Source: Sulfurovum sp.
GTDB taxonomy: Bacteria > Campylobacterota > Campylobacteria > Campylobacterales > Sulfurovaceae
DNA: 5,534 nt
Assembly: GCA_021159425.1 (NCBI GenBank)
Contig: JAGGRU010000253.1
Coordinates: 1 to 5,534, forward strand
Direction of reading: 5' to 3'
The notes beneath the pieces are model-generated. The model made no database searches, was not told the origin of the DNA, and saw only the letters and a list, made by a program, of their open reading frames with translations. Shown here piece by piece: positions 1-5,530 of this stretch. The position numbers were made by a program, and so were the translations under genes. Each line of letters opens with the position of its first letter. The stretch's first letter is position 1.

Positions 1-4
1 GATG

Positions 5-10
5 TATAAT
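5..10 (+). promoter_or_regulatory. Possible sigma-70 -10 box upstream of mobB
   Basis: TATAAT is a perfect match to the -10 consensus and would start transcription at about position 17, giving a leader of roughly 25 bases before the mobB GTG. The -35 region lies outside the window, so it cannot be tested. The box lies within an AT-rich inverted repeat (ATAATT at 6-11, AATTAT at 16-21). In AT-rich DNA such a hexamer can occur by chance, and the end of an upstream gene could lie here. Confidence 0.4.
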
Positions 11-41
11 TATTCAATTATATCTTAAGGAATTTAATCTT

Positions 42-539
42 GTGAATAAAAGAGTGGCAGTAGCATTTACCGGTCCTTCAGGCAGTGGAAAGACCACACT
101 TGTAGAAAAAATTGCTAAAATACTGATAAAAACCCAAAGAGTAGTGATCATCAAAAATGACCCTAAAGACAAAGCGGTTTTTGATGTAAAAGGAAAAGAC
201 AGTGATAAATTCACCAAAACAGGTGCAGAAGTTGTCGTAACATCTCCTACCCGTACTACATACTTTTCACAAAGAGAGAAAAGTTTAAATGAAATTGTAG
301 CTATGGTGAACAATTTCGATATCCTTCTTGTTGAGGGCTTAAAGAATTTACCGTTGCCACGTATTGCGATCTTTAGAAATGAGATCGACGAGAGTTACTT
401 CAGCTGTTCAGAAGCCATTGCATTAGATGATACTGTAGATAGGACGAAATATACCATTCCTGAAAATATTGATATCTTGAACTTAAATAATGAAGATGAG
501 ATCATAGCATGGGTACAAACACATGCAATAAACATATAG
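42..539 (+). CDS. mobB: Molybdopterin-guanine dinucleotide biosynthesis adaptor protein MobB
   Basis: This 165-residue cytoplasmic P-loop protein belongs to the MobB family, which binds GTP and assists MobA in attaching GMP to molybdopterin to form the MGD cofactor of enzymes such as NapA and formate dehydrogenase. The Walker A motif GPSGSGKT is at residues 11-18. The family-typical stretch with [15 protein letters not shown] runs from about residue 40 to 54, followed by TGAE at 60-63. The Walker B-like segment ILLVEGLK is at 94-101. Length is normal for the family. The GTG start at 42 is chosen because TAAGGAA at 26-32 is a good ribosome binding site about ten bases upstream, and because the first beta strand and P-loop begin directly after it. 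The fbp gene follows after 14 bases. No mobA is visible. MobB is not always essential for MGD formation in other bacteria, so its role is supportive. Confidence 0.9.
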   Translation: MNKRVAVAFTGPSGSGKTTLVEKIAKILIKTQRVVIIKNDPKDKAVFDVKGKDSDKFTKTGAEVVVTSPTRTTYFSQREKSLNEIVAMVNNFDILLVEGLKNLPLPRIAIFRNEIDESYFSCSEAIALDDTVDRTKYTIPENIDILNLNNEDEIIAWVQTHAINI

Positions 540-544
540 ATGCA

Positions 545-550
545 AGAGGA
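545..550 (+). promoter_or_regulatory. Ribosome binding site fixing the fbp start
   Basis: AGAGGA lies just upstream of ATG 554, with a short spacer, in the 14-base gap after mobB. It supports ATG 554 over the in-frame ATG at 509, which lies inside mobB and would add 15 residues without family character. Confidence 0.6.
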
Positions 551-553
551 AAT

Positions 554-1405
554 ATGTTAACGATATTTGAAACAATAAAACACATTGCGATCAAGATAGA
601 CCATGAAATAAAAACCGAAGATCTGGGATACACCAACTCTTCAAACTCTTCAGGGGAAGAGCAACTCAAACTGGATGTAAAAAGCGACTATATCATAGAA
701 GAAGCATTTAAAAATGTCTCCTTGGTCAAATCTCTTGTCAGTGAAGAGAAAGAAGGTGTCCTGGAATTATATAAAAATGGGAAATATACGATCTGTTATG
801 ATCCTCTTGACGGGTCAAGCCTTGCAGGTGTCAATCTTAGCGTTGGTTCAATATTTGCTATTTATGAAGGAGAGTTGACAGGGGAAAACCTTGTTGCTTC
901 TGCCTATGTGGTCTATGGTCCAAGGATTGAATTGATGACCGCAGTCAAAGGTGAAAAACCTAAGCACTACAGAGCACAGGATGGTCTCTTTGATTTTATC
1001 AGTGATGTTGTTTTAAATGAAAAAGGTAAGATCAATGCACCCGGTGGAACTCAGCAAAACTGGCCTACTCATCATAAATCATTTGTAGATGACCTCTTTT
1101 CAGAAGGTTACCGATTGCGTTACTCCGGAGGTATGGTTCCAGATTTGCACCATATACTGCTAAGGGGTGGTGGACTTTTCTCATATCCGAGAACTTCTGA
1201 TGTTCCAAATGGTAAGCTAAGACAACTCTTTGAAGTCATACCTTTTGCTTTTATGTATGAACAGGCGGGTGGTCAAGCCATAAATGATAAAGGGTCGAGA
1301 CTCATGGATCTTGTTCCTGAACATCCTCACGATACAAGTCCATGTTTTTTTGGTTCAAACTATGAAATAGAGGCAATGAAAAAAGCTTATGGAATTAAGT
1401 CTTAA
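554..1405 (+). CDS. fbp: Class I fructose-1,6-bisphosphatase
   Basis: This enzyme hydrolyses fructose 1,6-bisphosphate to fructose 6-phosphate and phosphate, the committed step of gluconeogenesis, in the cytoplasm with Mg2+. The 283-residue product shows the class I signature set: SEE at residues 63-65 and DPLDGSS at 83-89 (metal ligands), [11 protein letters not shown] at 187-197 (substrate phosphate region), GGGLFSYP at 205-212, PNGKLR at 218-223, and FEVIPFAF at 226-233 with the expected metal-binding Glu227. Length is close to the short Campylobacterota form (about 280) and below the roughly 330 of enterobacterial Fbp. From memory, the sequence closely follows Campylobacter Fbp, including GGTQ at 164-167 and the [12 protein letters not shown] C-terminus at 261-268. 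It lies between mobB and a coupled small gene. A second, unrelated FBPase is encoded about 800 bases downstream. Confidence 0.95.
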   Translation: MLTIFETIKHIAIKIDHEIKTEDLGYTNSSNSSGEEQLKLDVKSDYIIEEAFKNVSLVKSLVSEEKEGVLELYKNGKYTICYDPLDGSSLAGVNLSVGSIFAIYEGELTGENLVASAYVVYGPRIELMTAVKGEKPKHYRAQDGLFDFISDVVLNEKGKINAPGGTQQNWPTHHKSFVDDLFSEGYRLRYSGGMVPDLHHILLRGGGLFSYPRTSDVPNGKLRQLFEVIPFAFMYEQAGGQAINDKGSRLMDLVPEHPHDTSPCFFGSNYEIEAMKKAYGIKS

Positions 1406-1602
1406 TGTCTGAACTTGTCCTTGATGAATGGAAAATAGCATTAAAAAATAAAAAAGCAGAACTGGAAGCATGTCAAAAAGAACATGCTGTATCTTCATGC
1501 TTGAAGTGTGAAAAACTACTCAATTGTGAAATAAGAGACGCGTATATAAAAGCAGTATACGATAGTATGAGTAAGGGAAAAGGCGGAGGATTTGAGTTTT
1601 AA
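1405..1602 (+). CDS. Small four-cysteine protein of unknown function, coupled to fbp
   Basis: This 65-residue soluble protein has no function I recognise. Its ATG shares the final A of the fbp TAA stop (TAATG), so translation is probably coupled to fbp. It starts with a charged, probably helical segment (residues 7-22). Four cysteines follow at C23, C32, C35 and C41 (C-x8-C-x2-C-x5-C), a spacing able to bind a metal ion or Fe-S cluster or to form disulfides. A second helix-like part (43-55) leads to a basic, glycine-rich end, GKGKGGGFEF, which looks like a conserved tail. I recall a short conserved gene in the same place after fbp in Campylobacter jejuni, which would argue that this is a genuine Campylobacterota family; I could not check it. 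Reading frame, coupling and composition support a real gene. There is no signal peptide or membrane segment. Confidence 0.75.
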   Translation: MSELVLDEWKIALKNKKAELEACQKEHAVSSCLKCEKLLNCEIRDAYIKAVYDSMSKGKGGGFEF

Positions 1603-1617
1603 AAACTTCTAATCCTC
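1586..1617 (+). other. Imperfect inverted repeat spanning the small gene's stop
   Basis: GAGGATT (1586-1592) pairs perfectly with AATCCTC (1611-1617). Inside, after a T-T mismatch, G1594-C1609 and AGTT (1595-1598) with AACT (1604-1607) extend the stem across a one-base bulge, leaving the loop TTAAA. It covers the last codons of the 65-residue gene and ends eight bases before the cytochrome ATG. What follows is TTATATTATG, not a T-run, so it is a poor intrinsic terminator. It could attenuate transcription, protect mRNA ends or affect start access for the cytochrome gene. The left arm also encodes the glycine-rich tail, so chance pairing is possible. Confidence 0.45.
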
Positions 1618-1624
1618 TTATATT

Positions 1625-2155
1625 ATGCAAAAAAATCTACCCTATTTAGTCATACTCATTGTTCTTGTTTACGCGTTTTACAATGCTAAGTTCCGTAATA
1701 ATGCAAAAATACCTGCTAAAGTAAATCAAGAGTATACAGAACACGTTAAAGCACACAAAGAGACAAGTCATTTTGAAGAGGAACTTTCTAATCTAAAAAC
1801 CACTGAATATGTAAAACACTATATCATTGATGTCATAAATCATGGTTCAGATCAACTTGAATTTAAAGGTGGTGAAATGGAAGGAGGATTTGCTTCAAAA
1901 GAAGATGCTTCTAAAATTGCCTGTTATGTTTTAGAGCTTTCAAATAAAAAATGTAAATCTCCCTATCCAAAAGATGCTGCCATGTTTTACAGCAGTAACT
2001 GTGCAGGATGTCATGGAGAAGACGGAAAAGGATTGGGCGGTACCTACCCTGACCTGAGCAAAGAAAAATTACTTGGTATTGAGATAAAAGAAGAATTCTT
2101 AAAAACCATGATCCGTAAATCAACTAAGAAGAGTCATCATAAAAAGCCCAAATAA
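1625..2155 (+). CDS. Membrane-anchored c-type cytochrome, CcoP-like fragments in permuted order
   Basis: The 176-residue protein has an uncleaved N-terminal membrane anchor (about residues 5-19) followed by a basic stretch (K22, R24, K28), implying a periplasmic domain. One covalent haem site, CAGCH, is at 126-130, followed by GEDGKG and YPDLS as in class I cytochrome c. Residues 61-106 (EYVKHYIIDVINHGS, then GGEMEGG, then DASKIACYVLELS) match the distal half of a CcoP-type cytochrome domain, with Met85 as potential axial ligand, but no CXXCH precedes it. Only 46 residues follow His130, ending in a lysine- and histidine-rich tail, so the distal half of the second domain is missing; Met162 is the only later Met. 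Cys100 and Cys110 are additional. ATG 1625 is the first possible start after an in-frame TAA at 1610-1612, and no Shine-Dalgarno precedes it. An electron carrier is likely; partners are unknown. It could also be a degenerate CcoP paralogue. Confidence 0.8.
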   Translation: MQKNLPYLVILIVLVYAFYNAKFRNNAKIPAKVNQEYTEHVKAHKETSHFEEELSNLKTTEYVKHYIIDVINHGSDQLEFKGGEMEGGFASKEDASKIACYVLELSNKKCKSPYPKDAAMFYSSNCAGCHGEDGKGLGGTYPDLSKEKLLGIEIKEEFLKTMIRKSTKKSHHKKPK

Positions 2156-2188
2156 AGCTTATTCCTAATATGATTGTCACAACTACAT

Positions 2189-2193
2189 TGGAG
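2189..2193 (+). promoter_or_regulatory. Ribosome binding site fixing the class III FBPase start
   Basis: TGGAG lies seven bases before ATG 2201. This favours ATG 2201 over an in-frame TTG at 2174, which has no such site and would add nine residues. Confidence 0.55.
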
Positions 2194-2200
2194 TTTTAAA

Positions 2201-4171
2201 ATGAAAAATAGTCATACCAGCAGAACCTCGGATGAAAAAGTAAAGTACCTCAAACTGCTCTCTCGGGATTTTCCAAATCGTGACAGTGCTTCCACCAAGA
2301 TCATCAACCTTCAGGCAATCCTCAATCTTCCAAAAGGAACAGAGCATTTTTTGTCGGATGTACATGGTGAAGATGAATCATTTTTTCATGTTCTGAAAAA
2401 TGGATCCGGCGTAATCAAAACCAAAATTGAGCGAACCTTCAAAGGAGAATTGACCTCTTCCGGGATGAGAGAGTTGGCAACTTTGGTTTACTATCCCGAA
2501 GAAACATTGGAGTACCGTCTTAAAAATGAAGATAGTGATGAATTTTACGAAATTAATCTTCTTCGCCTTATACGCTTGACAAAGGTCGTTACTGTAAAAT
2601 ACACGCGTATGAAAATCAGAAAAGCACTGCCAAAAGAGTTTGCATATATCATCGAAGAGCTTCTTTATGAGTATGGTCAGGCAGATAATCGATACTATAA
2701 TGAAATTATAAGAACGATCATTGAGCTCGACCGTGCAGGAGCTTTTATTGTAGCCCTTGCAGAGGTGATCCAACGTTTTGCCGTAGCACATCTGCATATC
2801 ATCGGTGATATTTATGATCGTGGACATGGGGCACATATTATTATGGATCGTCTCGAAAGCTATCACTCACTCGATATTCAGTGGGGAAATCATGATATTC
2901 TCTGGATGGCAGCCGCTTCCGGCAGCCTGGCTTCAATAGCAAGTGCCATACGAATATCTTTGCGATATGGGTGCCTCGCAACCCTGGAAGAGGGGTATGG
3001 AATCTCACTTCGTCCTCTCTCGATCTTTGCTTATGAATACTATAGCGGTGATCCCTGTCCCAAATTTATGCCCAAATCCAATCCTCCAAATCATACCTTT
3101 ACAGAAAAAGAACGGGATGAAATCTCCAAAATGCAAAAAGCGATTGCGATGATACAGTTCAAGCTGGAAGCTCAAATTGTCTTAAGAAACCCACAGTGGG
3201 GAATGCAAAATCGTACGATTCTGGATAAAGTAAACCTTGAAAAAGGAGTCGTTGAAATTGATGGCATAGAGTATGAACTCAATGATACGAACATGAAAAC
3301 GCTTTCAAAATCTGAACCGTTTCAACTCAATAGCGATGAAGAGGATGTCATGAGGCAGCTCAAGAAGAGCTTTATGAAGAGTGAAAAGCTTCAAAGACAC
3401 ACCCGAATGCTCTATAATCGTGGTGCAGTTTATGCCTGCTACAATAACAACCTTCTCTACCATGGCTGTATTCCTATGGATGAAAAGGGAGAGTTCCTGC
3501 CTATACAGCTCGATGAGAACAGCTATAGCGGGAAGGAGCTGCTGGACAAATGTGACTTCTATTCAAGAAAGGGCTTTTTCTCAGAAGATTCCAAAAAGCG
3601 GGAATTTGGACAGGATGTCATGTGGTTTCTCTGGGCCGGCAAAGACTCACCTCTTTTTGGAAAAGAGAAGATGACTACTTTTGAGAGTTATTTCATCGAT
3701 GACAAGTCAACCTCGGTAGAGCCTAAAAACTGGTATTATAAGTTTCGTGATGAAGAGGAGAGCTGCATTAAAATACTCTCAGAATTTGGTCTTTCCGGCA
3801 ATGCCAGAATAGTGAATGGACATGTCCCGGTAAAAGTCAAAAAAGGAGAGAGTCCAATAAAAGCAGGGGGGAAACTTATTGTTATTGATGGCGGATTTTC
3901 AAGAGCATATCAGGGAGTTACGGGAATCGCAGGATATACTTTGATCTACAATTCAGAAGGGATGGCTCTTGTATCCCATGGATCATTCATCTCAACAGAG
4001 GATTCCATAAAAAATGGAACGGATATTGCCGTATCAACTGAAGTCATCGAAAATCATAAGGAGAGAATCCTTGTCAAACAAAGTGATGTCGGCAAAAAGC
4101 TTTCAGAAGAGATTCAAGATCTGAGAGAACTGTTATTTATGTATCGTGAAGGGATTATCAAGGAGAAGTAA
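2201..4171 (+). CDS. fbp: Class III (Firmicutes-type) fructose-1,6-bisphosphatase
   Basis: The 656-residue protein belongs to the FBPase class III family (FBPase_2, as in Bacillus subtilis Fbp of about 670 residues), which catalyses the same reaction as the class I enzyme with an unrelated metallophosphoesterase-like fold. Visible motifs are FLSDVHGE (50-57), GDIYDRGHG (202-210) and GNHD (229-232), the metal and phosphate centre, then SEKLQRH (394-400), LLYHGCIP (418-425), VNGHVP (538-543) and IDGGFSRAYQ (562-571). Together these cover the full family length without gaps, so the gene is intact. The B. subtilis enzyme is known to be stimulated by phosphoenolpyruvate; whether this one is cannot be read here. 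The gene lies 45 bases after the cytochrome and 8 before the propeller gene. Its base composition seems higher in GC than its neighbours. Finding it beside a class I fbp is unusual and suggests acquisition. Confidence 0.95.
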   Translation: MKNSHTSRTSDEKVKYLKLLSRDFPNRDSASTKIINLQAILNLPKGTEHFLSDVHGEDESFFHVLKNGSGVIKTKIERTFKGELTSSGMRELATLVYYPEETLEYRLKNEDSDEFYEINLLRLIRLTKVVTVKYTRMKIRKALPKEFAYIIEELLYEYGQADNRYYNEIIRTIIELDRAGAFIVALAEVIQRFAVAHLHIIGDIYDRGHGAHIIMDRLESYHSLDIQWGNHDILWMAAASGSLASIASAIRISLRYGCLATLEEGYGISLRPLSIFAYEYYSGDPCPKFMPKSNPPNHTFTEKERDEISKMQKAIAMIQFKLEAQIVLRNPQWGMQNRTILDKVNLEKGVVEIDGIEYELNDTNMKTLSKSEPFQLNSDEEDVMRQLKKSFMKSEKLQRHTRMLYNRGAVYACYNNNLLYHGCIPMDEKGEFLPIQLDENSYSGKELLDKCDFYSRKGFFSEDSKKREFGQDVMWFLWAGKDSPLFGKEKMTTFESYFIDDKSTSVEPKNWYYKFRDEEESCIKILSEFGLSGNARIVNGHVPVKVKKGESPIKAGGKLIVIDGGFSRAYQGVTGIAGYTLIYNSEGMALVSHGSFISTEDSIKNGTDIAVSTEVIENHKERILVKQSDVGKKLSEEIQDLRELLFMYREGIIKEK

Positions 4172-4179
4172 TTTTAAAC

Positions 4180-5133
4180 ATGTATAAGTCAATCATTGTA
4201 CTTTTAATATTATTCCCAAGTACATTATATACAAAAGAGATTCATCCTGTCACAACCATTGAAGCTTCCGGGCTTGTAAGTGACTTTGTAGAAGATGCCG
4301 GGTATCTTTATGTCGCTACAGATGCCGGAGTAGTTGACATCATAGATCTAAGTAGCCAAAAGATCGTGAAACAGATCAACTTTGAACCTATGGAAACATC
4401 TACCGGTGAATTTATACCTACCCGCATACACTCTGTAGATAGATTCCAGGGGAAAACTTTACTCGTTACGAGTGATATAAGTGCCTATAGGAACGTTTGG
4501 ATAGACGATGGTAATGATCTTAAAAAGATCATAGACGAAAAGAGACATCTCATGCCTAAAAGTGCACTTTTTACCTCTGATGGTAAAATAGTTTTTGGTA
4601 CATTTGGTTCAGATGTGAGCCTGTATGATAATGAAGAGAACTACCAACTATATAATACACATATTTCAGAGAGTACTATGGGTGGCATGGTTTTAAGTCA
4701 TGATAAAAAGAAGATGGTCATTTCAGATGAGAGTGGGACTGTTAGACTCATAGATGTAAAAAGTTCTAAAATAGAAAAAGTCTACTCCTCTGAACATGTA
4801 GACAACATTTATCGTGTTGCATACAGTAATGGTATTATCATTACTGCCGGACAAGACAGACGTGTAGGTGTATATGCTGAAAATAAAAAGCCGTATCATA
4901 TAAAGAGTGATTTCCTAGTCTATTGTGTAGGACTGAGTCCAAGTGGATCCATCGGTGTCTATTCCAGTGGGACAGAGCATCATCTGCAACTCTTCAATAC
5001 TGAAAATGGGGTAAAAACAGACACGCTCATAGGACATTTTGCAACGCCAAACAAAATTATGTTCATTAATGAAAATGCTCTTATAAGCGCTGGAGATGAA
5101 AACAGAATATTTTTTTGGAAAATTGATGAATAA
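4180..5133 (+). CDS. Exported WD40-like beta-propeller protein, NapL-like
   Basis: The 317-residue protein begins with a short hydrophobic export signal (Lys3, core about 5-17, likely cleaved near residue 18), so it should be periplasmic. The rest consists of repeated four-strand blades. Typical blade ends are TDAGVVDIIDLSS (47-59), SDVSLYDNE (144-152), SDESGTVRLIDVKS (182-195), AGQDRRVGVYAE (223-234), TEHHLQLFNTENG (265-277) and AGDENRIFFWKID (304-316). The pattern and length fit NapL, the nitrate reductase accessory propeller of Campylobacterota nap clusters, whose exact role is not settled. No catalytic motif is apparent. The gene starts eight bases after the class III FBPase stop, with AAGGAG at 4160-4165 as ribosome binding site about 14 bases upstream, inside that gene. 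No other nap gene is near, so the name is withheld; it may be a different WD40 family member with an unknown binding partner. Confidence 0.75.
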   Translation: MYKSIIVLLILFPSTLYTKEIHPVTTIEASGLVSDFVEDAGYLYVATDAGVVDIIDLSSQKIVKQINFEPMETSTGEFIPTRIHSVDRFQGKTLLVTSDISAYRNVWIDDGNDLKKIIDEKRHLMPKSALFTSDGKIVFGTFGSDVSLYDNEENYQLYNTHISESTMGGMVLSHDKKKMVISDESGTVRLIDVKSSKIEKVYSSEHVDNIYRVAYSNGIIITAGQDRRVGVYAENKKPYHIKSDFLVYCVGLSPSGSIGVYSSGTEHHLQLFNTENGVKTDTLIGHFATPNKIMFINENALISAGDENRIFFWKIDE

Positions 5134-5178
5134 ATTAAGTAATTTTTAGTAAATAAGCTTAAGCCTAAGAAAACAAGC
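5134..5178 (+). other. AT-rich intergenic segment without a clear terminator
   Basis: This stretch after the propeller gene is AT-rich, with a short inverted repeat CTTA/TAAG (5158-5161 with 5166-5169). It is too short and lacks a following T-run, so I do not call it a terminator. It precedes the candidate cold-shock promoter. Confidence 0.4.
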
Positions 5179-5184
5179 TACAAT
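5179..5184 (+). promoter_or_regulatory. Candidate -10 box of the cold-shock gene
   Basis: TACAAT differs from the TATAAT consensus by one base and would start transcription at about 5190-5192. No TTGACA-like -35 is seen 17 bases upstream, which is common in Campylobacterota; the region before it is AT-rich with T-runs, as often found there. The 178-base gap before the csp gene supports an independent promoter. Confidence 0.5.
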
Positions 5185-5311
5185 ATATGCGATGAAAGAT
5201 GAGGTTCGAGTTCATCTATCGTGTGTTAACAGTGTGTTTATAAGCTCTGCTATACCCCGAAAGACTCTCTACTATTTTGATTTCACAAAATTATATACCA
5301 AAGGTACAACA
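5185..5311 (+). promoter_or_regulatory. Long structured 5' leader of the cold-shock mRNA
   Basis: If the promoter at 5179-5184 is right, the transcript carries about 120 untranslated bases, in the range seen for cspA-family mRNAs, whose leaders control stability and translation at low temperature. Visible elements are a hairpin at the 5' end (CGAT 5190-5193 with ATCG 5218-5221, then AGATGA 5197-5202 with TCATCT 5212-5217), a smaller hairpin at 5239-5254 (loop TCT), an AT-rich one at 5275-5290 (TTTTG/CAAAA), and TACC (5296-5299) with GGTA (5303-5306), which would cover the ribosome binding site. No match to the E. coli cold box was noticed. Confidence 0.45.
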
Positions 5312-5530
5312 ATGGCAGAATTAGTAAACGGAACTGTTAAATGGTTCAACGATGAAAAAGGTTATGGATTTATCCAACAAAACGATGGTGGAGCAGATGT
5401 ATTCGTACACTTCCGTCAAGTAAACAACGATAGCGGTGGACGTGTAACACTTGCTGAAGGTCAAGCAGTAACATTTGAAGTTGGTGAAGGTCAAAAAGGC
5501 CCACAAGCTGAGAACGTAACTCCACTCTAG
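5312..5530 (+). CDS. CspA-family cold-shock protein
   Basis: This is a 72-residue single cold-shock domain protein, the standard length, which binds single-stranded RNA and DNA and acts as an RNA chaperone in the cytoplasm. The domain starts with [16 protein letters not shown] (residues 6-21), containing RNP1 (KGYGFIQ, 16-22), and continues with RNP2 as VFVHF (30-34); aromatic contacts W11, F12, F20, F31, H33 and F34 are all present. The C-terminal end PQAENVTPL is family-typical. ATG 5312 is chosen because AAAGG at 5300-5304 precedes it by seven bases and the protein then begins like its relatives. The frame stays open upstream to ATG 5192, which would add 40 residues unlike any cold-shock protein and without a ribosome binding site. 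Cold induction is plausible from the long leader but is not shown by the sequence. Confidence 0.95.
   Translation: MAELVNGTVKWFNDEKGYGFIQQNDGGADVFVHFRQVNNDSGGRVTLAEGQAVTFEVGEGQKGPQAENVTPL

Noticed and set aside
14..313. Minus-strand open frame of 99 codons
   Set aside because: It lies antisense to mobB, whose family motifs are clear, and it has no recognisable domain or ribosome site.
509..553. Upstream start for class I fbp at ATG 509
   Set aside because: It overlaps mobB and adds 15 residues not typical of the family; ATG 554 has a ribosome site in the gap.
1345..1351. Runs of seven T in fbp (1345-1351) and the propeller gene (5110-5116) as phase-variable tracts
   Set aside because: Seven A/T bases in AT-rich coding DNA are common, and both frames are intact; phase-variable tracts in this phylum are usually longer G or C runs.
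1586..1624. Rho-independent terminator after the small gene
   Set aside because: The stem is imperfect with only moderate GC, and the following TTATATTATG is not a T-run.
1911..2123. Minus-strand open frame opposite the cytochrome
   Set aside because: Antisense shadow; the + strand encodes CAGCH and cytochrome-like sequence here.
2174..2200. TTG start for the class III FBPase
   Set aside because: No ribosome site precedes it, while ATG 2201 has TGGAG at a good distance.
2378..2866. Minus-strand open frame of 162 codons
   Set aside because: Antisense to the class III FBPase catalytic region; the translation resembles no protein I know.
2943..3674. Two + strand frames of 69 and 97 codons (2943-3152, 3381-3674)
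   Set aside because: Both are out of frame inside the uninterrupted class III FBPase, which shows family similarity throughout, so they are not signs of a frameshift.
5135..5169. Terminator after the propeller gene
   Set aside because: Only 4-5 base-pair AT-rich pairings are possible and there is no T-tract after them.
5221..5238. Direct repeat GTGTGTT (5221-5227 and 5232-5238) as a regulator site
   Set aside because: Only two short copies 11 bases apart; too little to separate from chance.
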